This document shows, one piece after another, positions 1-6,577 of a stretch of DNA of 18,833 nucleotides (position 1 is the stretch's first letter; each line of letters begins with the position of its first letter). Source of the stretch: an uncultured Eubacteriales bacterium. GTDB taxonomy: Bacteria; Bacillota; Clostridia; Oscillospirales; CAG-382. The stretch is taken from positions 1 through 18,833 of the forward strand of contig URJL01000044.1 in the NCBI GenBank assembly GCA_900548115.1, read 5' to 3'. The notes under the pieces are model-generated. The model was not told the origin of the DNA, did no database searches, and worked only from the letters and a program-made list of their open reading frames with translations. Position numbers and translations under genes: made by a program.

Positions 1-1187
1 TCGGTCACGGTGTAAACGCCGGGCATCAGGTTGTCGATCTGAATCTCGCCCTTGGCGTTGGTCTTGACGGTCTGATTGACGCCATTGCCGGTAACGGTGA
101 AAGTAAGGTTGTCTACCTTTCCGTCCTCAGAGGTCTTGATGATCTTAGCAGAACCGTATGATACCTTCAGATTGAGAAATGCCTGCACGGGGTCATTGAC
201 CTCTTGGGCGTAGCTGATGACATCCTGAATACCGCTTCCGGGAGCGTATCTTCCATCCGTCCAAGTAATGATTCCTCGGCGGGTTGCACCGGACTTGCTT
301 GCAGTAATTCTCACGCTGTCAGAGGGTGCGGTAGCCGCCGTAATGACGAGCTTGTTTCCGCTGACGCTGAAAGAAATGCCATCCTCATTCGCAGAAAAGC
401 TATAATTGGAAAGGACATTGTTGCTGTCAGTCAGAGTTGCGGTGTAGTTCGTGCCGTTCCAAGCAAGCTCGACATTCTGCGCCTTGCCGGGAGTTTTCGC
501 CATAAAGCTGGGAATAGCAGAGTGACGCTGTACGCTTGCTTCAATGCTGTTGTAGTAGCTGATGAACTGGCTATACAGAGGGTGCGCTGTGCTGACAACA
601 CTCTTGACGGCATCATAGCTGCCGGGACTGATATGATTGAAGTCCTCATCTCGCTCACCGACCACGGTTTCCCAAATAAGAACCTGCGTCGCCATCGCCT
701 GTGCCAGTGTTTCGGCATCGCTTGCGTTCTGAGAACGCCAAGAGGTACTGATCGGTCCCGTGTAGCCGTACTGCATAATACGACCGATGAACAGTTTCAT
801 ATCGTAGGGAGAAATAGTGCTGTTGAAATCCGAGGGGAGGTTATCCCAAAAGGTTTCATCCTTGCTGGTGTATCTGTCGCCAGTGTCCTGCGGCGTACCC
901 GGCTCAATGCAGTAGCAGATATTTCCGTCATACGAGTGCATTGCTCGAATGGTAGTGTACTTGGACTCACCGGAATACCAACCGTTCATATAGTGAAGAT
1001 TGGAGTGTCCCCAAGTACCGCTGTAGTCGAGATTTGCATCTCCGCTTCTCGGAAAAGAAATGAGATAGACTTCCGCTTGCTCTCCTGCGGCAAAGGCGGT
1101 AGTCGTGCCAAGTCCGATAAATGCGGACAGGCACATCACGAGAGAAAGCAGTCCTGCAATTCCTCGCTTGAAAAAATGTGTTTTCAT
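1..1187 (-). CDS. Secreted thioester-domain/SpaA-like surface protein (3' end cut by window edge)
   Basis: The frame stays open for 395 codons to the left edge, so only the N-terminal part is present. ATG at 1187 follows AAGGAGGT by about 9 nt. Residues 1-34 form a signal peptide (KR, hydrophobic core, then AFAAG). Cys93 in CYCIEPG and Gln168 in TQVLIWE match the two thioester-forming positions of Gram-positive thioester (TQXA) adhesin domains. Residues from about 345 (KIIKTSEDGK) to the edge look like the start of a SpaA/prealbumin-like domain, a fold often stabilised by Lys-Asn isopeptide bonds. A C-terminal sortase signal would be expected but lies outside the window. In the family, the thioester bonds covalently to host or partner surfaces. 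It lies downstream of the lipoprotein and parAB on the same strand, so it is probably element cargo. The thioester call is good; the role on this element is inferred. Confidence 0.82.
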   Translation of the reverse strand, partial: MKTHFFKRGIAGLLSLVMCLSAFIGLGTTTAFAAGEQAEVYLISFPRSGDANLDYSGTWGHSNLHYMNGWYSGESKYTTIRAMHSYDGNICYCIEPGTPQDTGDRYTSKDETFWDNLPSDFNSTISPYDMKLFIGRIMQYGYTGPISTSWRSQNASDAETLAQAMATQVLIWETVVGERDEDFNHISPGSYDAVKSVVSTAHPLYSQFISYYNSIEASVQRHSAIPSFMAKTPGKAQNVELAWNGTNYTATLTDSNNVLSNYSFSANEDGISFSVSGNKLVITAATAPSDSVRITASKSGATRRGIITWTDGRYAPGSGIQDVISYAQEVNDPVQAFLNLKVSYGSAKIIKTSEDGKVDNLTFTVTGNGVNQTVKTNAKGEIQIDNLMPGVYTVT

Positions 1188-1263
1188 TGTGTTGATTACC
1201 TCCTTGAAAACGAAAAACGCACCGTACTTTGACGATGCGTTTCAGTGTGATTTGATTTTGTTG

Positions 1264-1950
1264 TTATGCGTAGCCGATATACACCTCAAAGGAACCGGTT
1301 CCGGTCTGCTCATACCAAATCCAAACATCCGTGATGTCGGGATCTTTGGCGTAACGGCTCAAGTAACCCTTGATGTCCCTTTCGGTGTATTTGCATTGCG
1401 AACCTGCGGCAATGGGATTGTCCCAGCAGTACACGGCTTCGCTGTTCAGCGTAAGACCGACACTCTCGGCATAGCTCTTGGCAAAGCCGATCCAATAGCC
1501 GATGTCAAATGCCGGCTCTGTTGGTTCTTCCTGCGGCGGTTCGGTCGGTTGTGGTTCTTCCGTTGCCGGAGGTGTGGGCTGTTCCTTTTCGGACGGTGCA
1601 GAGACTTCCGGATGGTGCTCGGACTCGTCAGGTGTCTTGGACGGTTCGCTTACCTGTGGCGGCGTTGTGCCGCTGTTAGGCTGTTCGGATGCCGGTTTTG
1701 TTTGAATACTGCTATCCAACACGCCTGCCGTTGCTTCTGTTGAACGGTCATCGTCTTTCGGCTCTGTACTTTGGGGCTGTTCAACCTCAGTTTTCTCTGT
1801 TGCCTGCGCCGTTTCTGATTGGTAAGGAGCTTTATTACTCTCCGAAGAAGAAACCGGGGCGGGCTGTTCTGCAATCTGCGAGGTGTTGCTGCACCCCGAA
1901 GTCAGGCACAAAAGGACAATGAGAAAAAGAACTGCGATTTTGGATTTCAT
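1264..1950 (-). CDS. Putative lipoprotein with long Pro/Glu/Thr-rich linker and small C-terminal domain
   Basis: 228 aa. The ATG at 1950 is chosen over a longer in-frame start because GGGAG lies about 7 nt upstream and the protein then begins with a clean lipoprotein signal: MKSKIAVLFL, hydrophobic core, lipobox LTSGC with Cys20 as the lipidation site. Residues 21 to about 147 are low complexity, rich in Pro, Glu, Ser and Thr, with repeated PTEP/PPQEEP units, and look like a wall-spanning disordered stalk. Residues about 148-228 form a compact, aromatic-rich domain (DIGYWIGFAKSYAESVGL near its start, VYIGYA at its end). I do not recognise this family. It should be anchored outside the membrane with the C-terminal domain held away from it. 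It lies 76 nt upstream of the thioester protein and may be co-transcribed with it. Function unknown. Confidence 0.8.
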   Translation of the reverse strand: MKSKIAVLFLIVLLCLTSGCSNTSQIAEQPAPVSSSESNKAPYQSETAQATEKTEVEQPQSTEPKDDDRSTEATAGVLDSSIQTKPASEQPNSGTTPPQVSEPSKTPDESEHHPEVSAPSEKEQPTPPATEEPQPTEPPQEEPTEPAFDIGYWIGFAKSYAESVGLTLNSEAVYCWDNPIAAGSQCKYTERDIKGYLSRYAKDPDITDVWIWYEQTGTGSFEVYIGYA

Positions 1951-2027
1951 ACGCTTCACTCCCTTCGACCACATTCTACCCGATGATAACCGTTCAGACA
2001 AAGATGCGTTTTGAAGCGCAACTTTTT

Positions 2028-2055
2028 ATCATATCGCCGGTGGGCGCAATTCCAA
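2028..2055 (-). promoter_or_regulatory. Candidate sigma-A promoter for the lipoprotein gene
   Basis: On the minus strand, TTGGAA (2055-2050, 4/6 to the -35 consensus) is followed after 16 nt by TATGAT (2033-2028, 5/6 to the -10 consensus). Predicted initiation near 2021 would leave a leader of about 70 nt before the ATG at 1950. The surface-protein genes could thus be transcribed separately from parAB. Only pattern matching supports it. Confidence 0.4.
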
Positions 2056-2080
2056 ACTGTGCGATCTCCGAGCCTCTCTT

Positions 2081-2142
2081 AGATAGACTTATTTAGAGAG
2101 ATAGAGATAAAGTTAGGAGATAGATTATTTATTCTCGGATAG
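2081..2142. repeat. Four AGATAG-type direct repeats at 18-19 bp spacing, downstream of parB
   Basis: AGATAG occurs at 2081-2086, 2099-2104 and 2118-2123, and GGATAG at 2137-2142, giving offsets of 18, 19 and 19 bp. The array is in the 252-nt gap between the parB stop and the lipoprotein start. Regular spacing of a short motif beside parAB resembles an iteron-type partition site or operator. The stretch is A/G-rich on the plus strand and low in complexity, so chance remains possible. Confidence 0.4.
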
Positions 2143-2202
2143 TCTGGAAGTTCTGGGGATGGAGTGTGAGGAAGGGGACAGCGGAAAACATACTCCGTGT
2201 GC

Positions 2203-3141
2203 CTATCGGCTGTCACGCTCTGCCCGCTGGCGCAGGAAACGACTGTAATGCTCCAATGCTTTGACCACATAATCCTCCGTTTGGCTGACGGGGATATTCT
2301 TCGGGATCAGGCTTCGCACCTTGTCCCCACGCAGGACGATTTTCTCACGCTGGTTTGGCTTTTCCTCGCTCATAATGGCAGATACTACTTCCGGTGTGAG
2401 TTTGCCTTCCGTGAAGAACTTCCGCATACGAATGGTCTGATCGTGGGACGGGGTACATTGGTTCAGGTCAATTTCATCAACCACCGCCCGCTGGCTGTCC
2501 TCGTCCAAATAGGATAGCTCCACCGCAGGACGCATTTTGATTTTCCCTTCGTCCACAAGGTCAAGAAGTTCTTGGACAAGGTTTGTCAGACGGATATAGC
2601 GATGAATTTGATTTCTGCTATCGCCTGTTTCTTCTGTTATGGCTTCAGAGCTTCTATCAAACTTCGTCCCCACTGGGGACAAAGTTAAATCTGAACGCTG
2701 TCCTTGCCGCTTCATCGCTTCCAGCCGCATTTTATAGGCAAACGCCTTTTCTGAGGGAAGTATCTGCGACCGCTGGTAGTTGCTCTCCACCATCAGCACA
2801 GTGGCGGCATCACGGTCAAGGTCTACGACCTCGCAACGGAGTGCTTCAAATCCGGCAAGTTCACACGCTCGTTTTCGCCTGTGACCGGAAATCAGCTCAT
2901 ATCTGCCGTCCTCTTTTTGACGCACGGTAGCCGGAGTAATGACTCCTCGCTCCTTGACACTCTCCACAAGCTGTATCATATCCTCGTCGTCCCGTACCTT
3001 AAATGGGTGGTCGGGAAAATCGTCGATCAGCTCAAGGGGAATATCTCGGATTTTACTGAGCTTGGCATCGTCCCGAAGCTCCTGTGTAGAAAACAGGTCA
3101 TCGAGCGTCGGCAGAGTGAAGTCGCTCTTTCTTCCTGCCAT
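2203..3141 (-). CDS. parB: ParB-family partition protein
   Basis: 312 aa. The ATG at 3141 is chosen over an upstream in-frame start because AAAGGAGGTG sits 7 nt ahead of it and the upstream residues do not look conserved. Residues about 31-120 are the ParB/Srx N-terminal domain, with the nucleotide-binding motif GHRRKRA (86-92) and the following ESNYQR (119-124). Residues about 125-190 contain the KorB-like helix-turn-helix region (SEAITEETGDSRNQIHRYIR), and the rest is a C-terminal extension. ParB proteins bind a parS-like site and act with ParA in segregation; on mobile elements they may stabilise the excised circle or act as regulators. The start of parB overlaps the 3' end of parA by 44 nt, so translation is probably coupled. 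Family assignment is firm; role on this element is inferred. Confidence 0.93.
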   Translation of the reverse strand: MAGRKSDFTLPTLDDLFSTQELRDDAKLSKIRDIPLELIDDFPDHPFKVRDDEDMIQLVESVKERGVITPATVRQKEDGRYELISGHRRKRACELAGFEALRCEVVDLDRDAATVLMVESNYQRSQILPSEKAFAYKMRLEAMKRQGQRSDLTLSPVGTKFDRSSEAITEETGDSRNQIHRYIRLTNLVQELLDLVDEGKIKMRPAVELSYLDEDSQRAVVDEIDLNQCTPSHDQTIRMRKFFTEGKLTPEVVSAIMSEEKPNQREKIVLRGDKVRSLIPKNIPVSQTEDYVVKALEHYSRFLRQRAERDSR

Positions 3142-3922
3142 CGGCAGACACCTCCTTTGCGAACTCAGCATAAGCCTTTGCAACAGGACTGCTCGGCTCA
3201 TACTTGTAGATGCTTACGCCCTTGGAAGCAACCTCTGCGGCTTTCACTGCCATAGGAATGGAGGAACGGTATATCTTAATAACGCTCCCAAAGTTCTTTC
3301 GCAGTGCGTCGGCAGTGCTTTTTGCGAGGTTGGTGCGGTTATCTACGATGTTCAATAGGATACCGTCGATTCGCAGGCTCGGATTGATGTACTGCCTGAC
3401 CTTTCCAATGGTCTGCATCAGTTGGGTCATTCCCTTTGCCGGAAGGTATTGCGCCTGCACGGGAATGATTACGCTATCTGCCGCCGCCAAAGCATTCAGA
3501 GTTACCATACCGAGCGAAGGCATACAGTCAATCAGTACATAGTCATAATTGTCTTTGACCTTGCTCAGATAGCTTCTCAGAATGGTTTCACGGCTCATTG
3601 CGGTCACAAGCATCATTTCCATAGCAGACAGCTCGATGTTGGCAGGGAGCAGATCGACATTTTCCTCGTGATGCAGAATGCCGCTTCGTGGGTCTGTATG
3701 ATCTTCACGGATAACCCCGGATAGCTTATCGGTAATGGTCGTCGTAAGACTGTCATTATCTCGCCACCCAAGGCAAGTTGTGAGGTCGCCCTGCGGGTCG
3801 GCATCTACAAGGAGCACCTTCTTGCCGAGTCGTGCAAGCCCGACACCCAAATTGACCGTTGTGGTCGTTTTGCCTGTGCCGCCTTTCTGATTGCAGATAG
3901 CAATGGTTTTACAGTTTGGCAT
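3098..3922 (-). CDS. parA: ParA-family partition ATPase
   Basis: 274 aa. ATG at 3922 follows AAGGAGG by 8 nt. The deviant Walker A motif KGGTGKTT lies at 13-20 with its signature Lys13, the A' motif VLLVDADPQGDLT at 37-49, and Walker B VLIDCMPSLG at 129-138, so the ATPase core is intact. ParA ATPases of this size form ATP-dependent dimers that bind DNA non-specifically and are released by ParB, which moves the parS-bound cargo. There is no N-terminal DNA-binding extension, so autoregulation would have to come from ParB or the leader. It is the first gene after the element boundary and is preceded by a long hairpin-rich leader. Similarity to the ParA proteins of Tn1549-like elements of gut Bacillota is my recollection and has not been searched. 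Confidence 0.95.
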   Translation of the reverse strand: MPNCKTIAICNQKGGTGKTTTTVNLGVGLARLGKKVLLVDADPQGDLTTCLGWRDNDSLTTTITDKLSGVIREDHTDPRSGILHHEENVDLLPANIELSAMEMMLVTAMSRETILRSYLSKVKDNYDYVLIDCMPSLGMVTLNALAAADSVIIPVQAQYLPAKGMTQLMQTIGKVRQYINPSLRIDGILLNIVDNRTNLAKSTADALRKNFGSVIKIYRSSIPMAVKAAEVASKGVSIYKYEPSSPVAKAYAEFAKEVSADGRKKERLHSADAR

Positions 3923-3962
3923 TTCGCTTTTCCTCCTTCTTATTAGATTTGGATCGCTTGAT

Positions 3963-4001
3963 CCACCAAAACACAGGAAGCGGAGTCCTGTGCTTTGGTG
4001 G
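3963..4001. repeat. 16-bp inverted repeat (7-nt loop) upstream of parA
   Basis: The arms at 3963-3978 and 3986-4001 are complementary at 15 of 16 positions, and the odd one becomes a G-U pair in the minus-strand RNA. The loop in that RNA is CUCCGCU. No U-run follows on either strand, so it is not a simple terminator. It lies about 40 nt before the parA start and could be an RNA hairpin of the leader or a DNA operator/partition site for ParB. A smaller repeat, GGATC-GCTT-GATCC, adjoins it at 3951-3964. Confidence 0.75.
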
Positions 4002-4020
4002 TCGCATTTAACTCGATCTC

Positions 4021-4336
4021 ATCCCCCAAATGCGTAAAAGGAAATCAACAGGCGTTCGGCTGCTGACCGAACTCATAGGAATCTCACCTCTGCCGGGTAC
4101 TCCGCCAGCCCCATAGGGAAGTATCATTGTCCCTGAATCGTTTCATCGCCTTATCCGCAGCAAGCGGATATTTCAGAATGGTTCGGAATCGCTACCAACC
4201 TTGCTTTCCGTGATAACCCTTGTGGGCAGGAAGTTCGTGGCGCACCTTCATCCGGCTGGGGCTTTCACCCCCGATCAGGAATGTACCTGTTGAATGTCTA
4301 TTCGATTTTCAAGGTTCGTGAGGTTTTTGCCCTCAC
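4021..4336 (-). ncRNA. Candidate structured leader RNA upstream of parA
   Basis: There is no convincing gene here. Read on the minus strand, the region holds a series of hairpins: GTGAGG/CCTCAC (4336-4318), GGGG/CCCC (4271-4258), a perfect 7-bp stem TATCCGC/GCGGATA with a 5-nt loop (4170-4152), and GTTCGG/CCGAAC (4072-4054). The large inverted repeat at 3963-4001 follows. Together they give an untranslated leader of roughly 400 nt before parA. The number of good stems and the GC-rich, unstructured-codon character suggest a folded RNA. I cannot assign it to a known class. Fragments such as GGAAAGC and GCGGAGTACCC recall group II intron domain I, but no domain V or intron protein is visible. 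Outer boundaries are approximate. Confidence 0.42.
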
Positions 4337-4361
4337 TAACCAACTGGGAAATTTTTTTCGA

Positions 4362-4391
4362 TTTGTACGAAGTTTTTTTGAGATTTTTCAA
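4362..4391 (-). promoter_or_regulatory. Weak candidate promoter for the parA leader
   Basis: On the minus strand, TTGAAA (4391-4386) and TACAAA (4367-4362) are 18 nt apart, inside a run of A-tracts. Initiation would fall near 4355, just ahead of the first leader hairpin and downstream of two terminators, which is where a parAB promoter is expected. The -10 match is only 4/6. Confidence 0.3.
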
Positions 4392-4420
4392 AAAATTTTT
4401 TTCGACCACCTTTCAGGGAT

Positions 4421-4460
4421 AAAAAAAGCCCCTATCACATCACAGAGATGTAATAGGGGC
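4421..4460 (-). terminator. Intrinsic terminator (second of a tandem pair)
   Basis: Outer arms GCCCCTAT (4428-4435) and ATAGGGGC (4453-4460) continue into an inner stem ACATC/GATGT (4437-4441, 4447-4451) with loop ACAGA. On the minus strand the hairpin is followed by seven T residues (4427-4421), a strong terminator form. It would stop transcripts coming from the lysS side before they enter the parA leader. Confidence 0.8.
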
Positions 4461-4468
4461 AGAAATAG

Positions 4469-4497
4469 AAAAAGCCCGCTGACCGAAATCAGCGGGC
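4469..4497 (-). terminator. Intrinsic terminator (first of a tandem pair), downstream of lysS
   Basis: Perfect 9-bp stem GCCCGCTGA (4474-4482) / TCAGCGGGC (4489-4497), loop CCGAAA, followed on the minus strand by five T residues (4473-4469). It is the first terminator a greA-lysS transcript would meet, 130 nt after the lysS stop. The plus-strand side is only weakly T-rich. Confidence 0.8.
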
Positions 4498-4565
4498 TTA
4501 AATCATATGAAATTATCGTATGCTATCGGAACTTGTCTGCAATCGCAAAATTCCAAACGCATTTT

Positions 4566-4607
4566 TGGCGTAAGCTCGGAGTAAATTGGCGTAAGTTGTG
4601 GCGTAAG
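4566..4607. repeat. Three TGGCGTAAG direct repeats beside lysS; possible mobile-element end
   Basis: Exact 9-bp copies occur at 4566-4574, 4587-4595 and 4599-4607, with a degenerate GGAGTAAAT between the first two. They lie 20 nt beyond the lysS stop, between the chromosomal genes and the minus-strand element genes. Short direct repeats just inside an element end are typical of arm-type binding sites for tyrosine recombinases (as in Tn916-type elements). Neither the att core nor the integrase can be seen, so the assignment is inferred. Confidence 0.45.
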
Positions 4608-4627
4608 CACCGACAATTTTAGGTCAA

Positions 4628-6577
4628 TCAATAGAGCTTTGCGCCTGCCGGAATGTGAGGATCGACCATCAGCAAATGCAACTTTTCTTCACCGTTTTCG
4701 TGATGCACGGCTGAGATCAACATACCGCAGGAGTCGATACCCATCATCGCTCTCGGAGGCAGATTGGTGATTGCAATGCAGGTCTTACCGACCAGTTCTT
4801 CCGGCTCATAATATTCGTGAATACCACTCAAAATGACCCTATCTACGCCGGTTCCGTCGTCCAAAACGAACTTTAAGAGCTTTTTGGACTTCTTCACAGC
4901 TTCGCATTCCTTGACCTTTACGGCACGGAAATCACTCTTGGAGAAGGTGTCAAAATCGACCTGATCCTCAAACAAAGGCTCAATCTGAACATTGGAAAAA
5001 TCAATTTTTTCTTCCACAACGGGAGCCGTCTGAGTAGCCTCCGCAGGAGCCGAAACTTCCTTGGAAACCTTCTTGTCGGAGTCCAACGGCTTCATTGTCG
5101 GGAAAAGCAAAACATCGCGGATCGAATAACTGTCGGTGAGCAGCATGACCAATCGGTCAAGACCGAATCCGAGACCGCCGGTCGGAGGCATACCGTATTC
5201 GAGCGCATTGATAAAGTCCTCGTCCACCTCGGCGTTTGCACCCTGCGCGCGCTTTTCGGCGACCTGCTTTTCAAAGCGTGCCCGCTGATCGATCGGGTCG
5301 TTCAGCTCCGAGAAGGCGTTGCCCATTTCGCGGGCATAGATAAAGAATTCGAAGCGTTCGGTAAACGCGGGATTCGACGGCTTGCGCTTGGCAAGGGGCG
5401 AATTTTCGACGGGATAATCGTAGATAAAGGTAGGCTGGATCAGGAATTCTTCGACCTTTTCGTCGTAGATCAGCGCGAGGATATCGCCCTTGGACTCTGT
5501 TCCCGAGACCTCGAAGCCCATCTTCTTCGCACATTCGCGCGCGTCGGCATCATCTTTCCATTCGTTGTAATCCGCGCCGGTATACTTCTTGACGGCTTCC
5601 ACCATCGTGAGGCGTTCCCATTTGCCCGACATATCGATCTCGGTGCCCTGGTACATAATCTTTTCCCCGCCGCAGATCGTGCGGGCAAGATACTTGTAAA
5701 GATCCTCGACAAGATCCATCATGCCGTGATAATCGGTGTACGACTGATACAGCTCGACCGACGTAAACTCGGGGTTGTGCTTGATGTCCATACCCTCGTT
5801 TCGAAAGATTCTGCCCACCTCATACACGCGGTCAAGGCCGCCGACGATACAGCGCTTCAGATACAATTCGGTCTCAATGCGCAGATACATATCGATGTCG
5901 AGTGCGTTGTGATGCGTCACAAACGGACGGGCGGCGGCGCCGATCTCAAGCGTGTGCAAAACGGGGGTATCGACCTCCAGAAAGCCTCTTGCGTCAAGGA
6001 AATTGCGGATCTCACGGATAATGCGGGAGCGCTTGACAAAAACGTCCTTGACCTCGGGGTTTACGATCAGATCGACATAGCGCTGACGGTAACGAAGCTC
6101 CTGATCTTTAAGACCGTGGAACTTTTCGGGAAGAATCTGAAGGCTCTTGCAGAGAAGCTTCAGTTCCTTTGCATGTACCGAGGTCTCGCCGGTCTTGGTC
6201 TTGAAAACAAAGCCGGTAATGCCCACAATGTCGCCCACATCGTATTTTTTAAAATCCGCATAGGCTTCTTCGCCGATGTCGTCGCGGCAGATGTAAGACT
6301 GAATGCGTCCCTTGCCGTCCTGAATGTGGCAAAAGCTTGCCTTACCCATCACGCGCTTCGCCATGATACGCCCGGCGATCGAAACGGTCTTTCCGTCGTA
6401 GGCATCGAAATCCGAGAGAATCTCGGTCGAATAGGTATCGACGGGATACCGCACTTCCTCATACGGATTCTTTCCCGCTTCGCAGAGAGCCGCAAGCTTT
6501 TCACGGCGGATCTTTAAAAGGTGGTGAATATCCTGTTCCTGCGTCGGGGTGTTGGTGTTGTTCTGATTTTCGCTCAC
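4628..6577 (-). CDS. lysS: Lysyl-tRNA synthetase (class II) with fused C-terminal tRNA-binding domain
   Basis: 649 aa, against about 490-510 for ordinary bacterial LysRS. The start is a GTG at 6577, with AAGGA 9 nt upstream; no ATG fits, and a longer frame would run into greA. Residues about 60-150 are the OB-fold anticodon-binding domain. The class II catalytic core follows, with motif 1 around FLEVDTPVL (199-207), motif 2 VYEVGRIFRNEG (251-262) and motif 3 GLGFGLDRL (468-476). An acidic/Ala-rich linker (about 500-535) leads to a second OB-fold (about 540-649: FRAVKVKECEAVKKSKKLLK, then NLPPRAMMGI near 605-614). This is the MetG C-terminal/EMAPII-type tRNA-binding domain. It charges tRNA-Lys with lysine in the cytosol; the added domain probably raises tRNA affinity non-specifically or mediates dimerisation. 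It follows greA by 76 nt on the same transcript. Confidence 0.96.
   Translation of the reverse strand: MSENQNNTNTPTQEQDIHHLLKIRREKLAALCEAGKNPYEEVRYPVDTYSTEILSDFDAYDGKTVSIAGRIMAKRVMGKASFCHIQDGKGRIQSYICRDDIGEEAYADFKKYDVGDIVGITGFVFKTKTGETSVHAKELKLLCKSLQILPEKFHGLKDQELRYRQRYVDLIVNPEVKDVFVKRSRIIREIRNFLDARGFLEVDTPVLHTLEIGAAARPFVTHHNALDIDMYLRIETELYLKRCIVGGLDRVYEVGRIFRNEGMDIKHNPEFTSVELYQSYTDYHGMMDLVEDLYKYLARTICGGEKIMYQGTEIDMSGKWERLTMVEAVKKYTGADYNEWKDDADARECAKKMGFEVSGTESKGDILALIYDEKVEEFLIQPTFIYDYPVENSPLAKRKPSNPAFTERFEFFIYAREMGNAFSELNDPIDQRARFEKQVAEKRAQGANAEVDEDFINALEYGMPPTGGLGFGLDRLVMLLTDSYSIRDVLLFPTMKPLDSDKKVSKEVSAPAEATQTAPVVEEKIDFSNVQIEPLFEDQVDFDTFSKSDFRAVKVKECEAVKKSKKLLKFVLDDGTGVDRVILSGIHEYYEPEELVGKTCIAITNLPPRAMMGIDSCGMLISAVHHENGEEKLHLLMVDPHIPAGAKLY

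Noticed and set aside
204..1232. 342-codon open frame on the plus strand
   Set aside because: It is antisense to the surface-protein gene, has no good ribosome binding site and no recognisable domain; the minus-strand reading has a signal peptide and thioester motifs.
1215..1242. AAACGCA/TGCGTTT inverted repeat between the lipoprotein and surface-protein genes as a terminator
   Set aside because: The stem is only 7 bp with a 14-nt loop, and the following minus-strand sequence is not a clean T-run; it could be a weak attenuator at best.
4021..4336. Group II intron or intron fragment ahead of parA
   Set aside because: A GTGCG-like start and domain-I-like fragments are present on the minus strand, but I found no domain V hairpin with the catalytic AGC and no intron-encoded protein, so I report only a structured leader.
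4281..4622. 113-codon plus-strand open frame between parA and lysS
   Set aside because: It crosses two terminator hairpins, the A-tracts and the TGGCGTAAG repeats, and its translation is low-complexity with no ribosome binding site.
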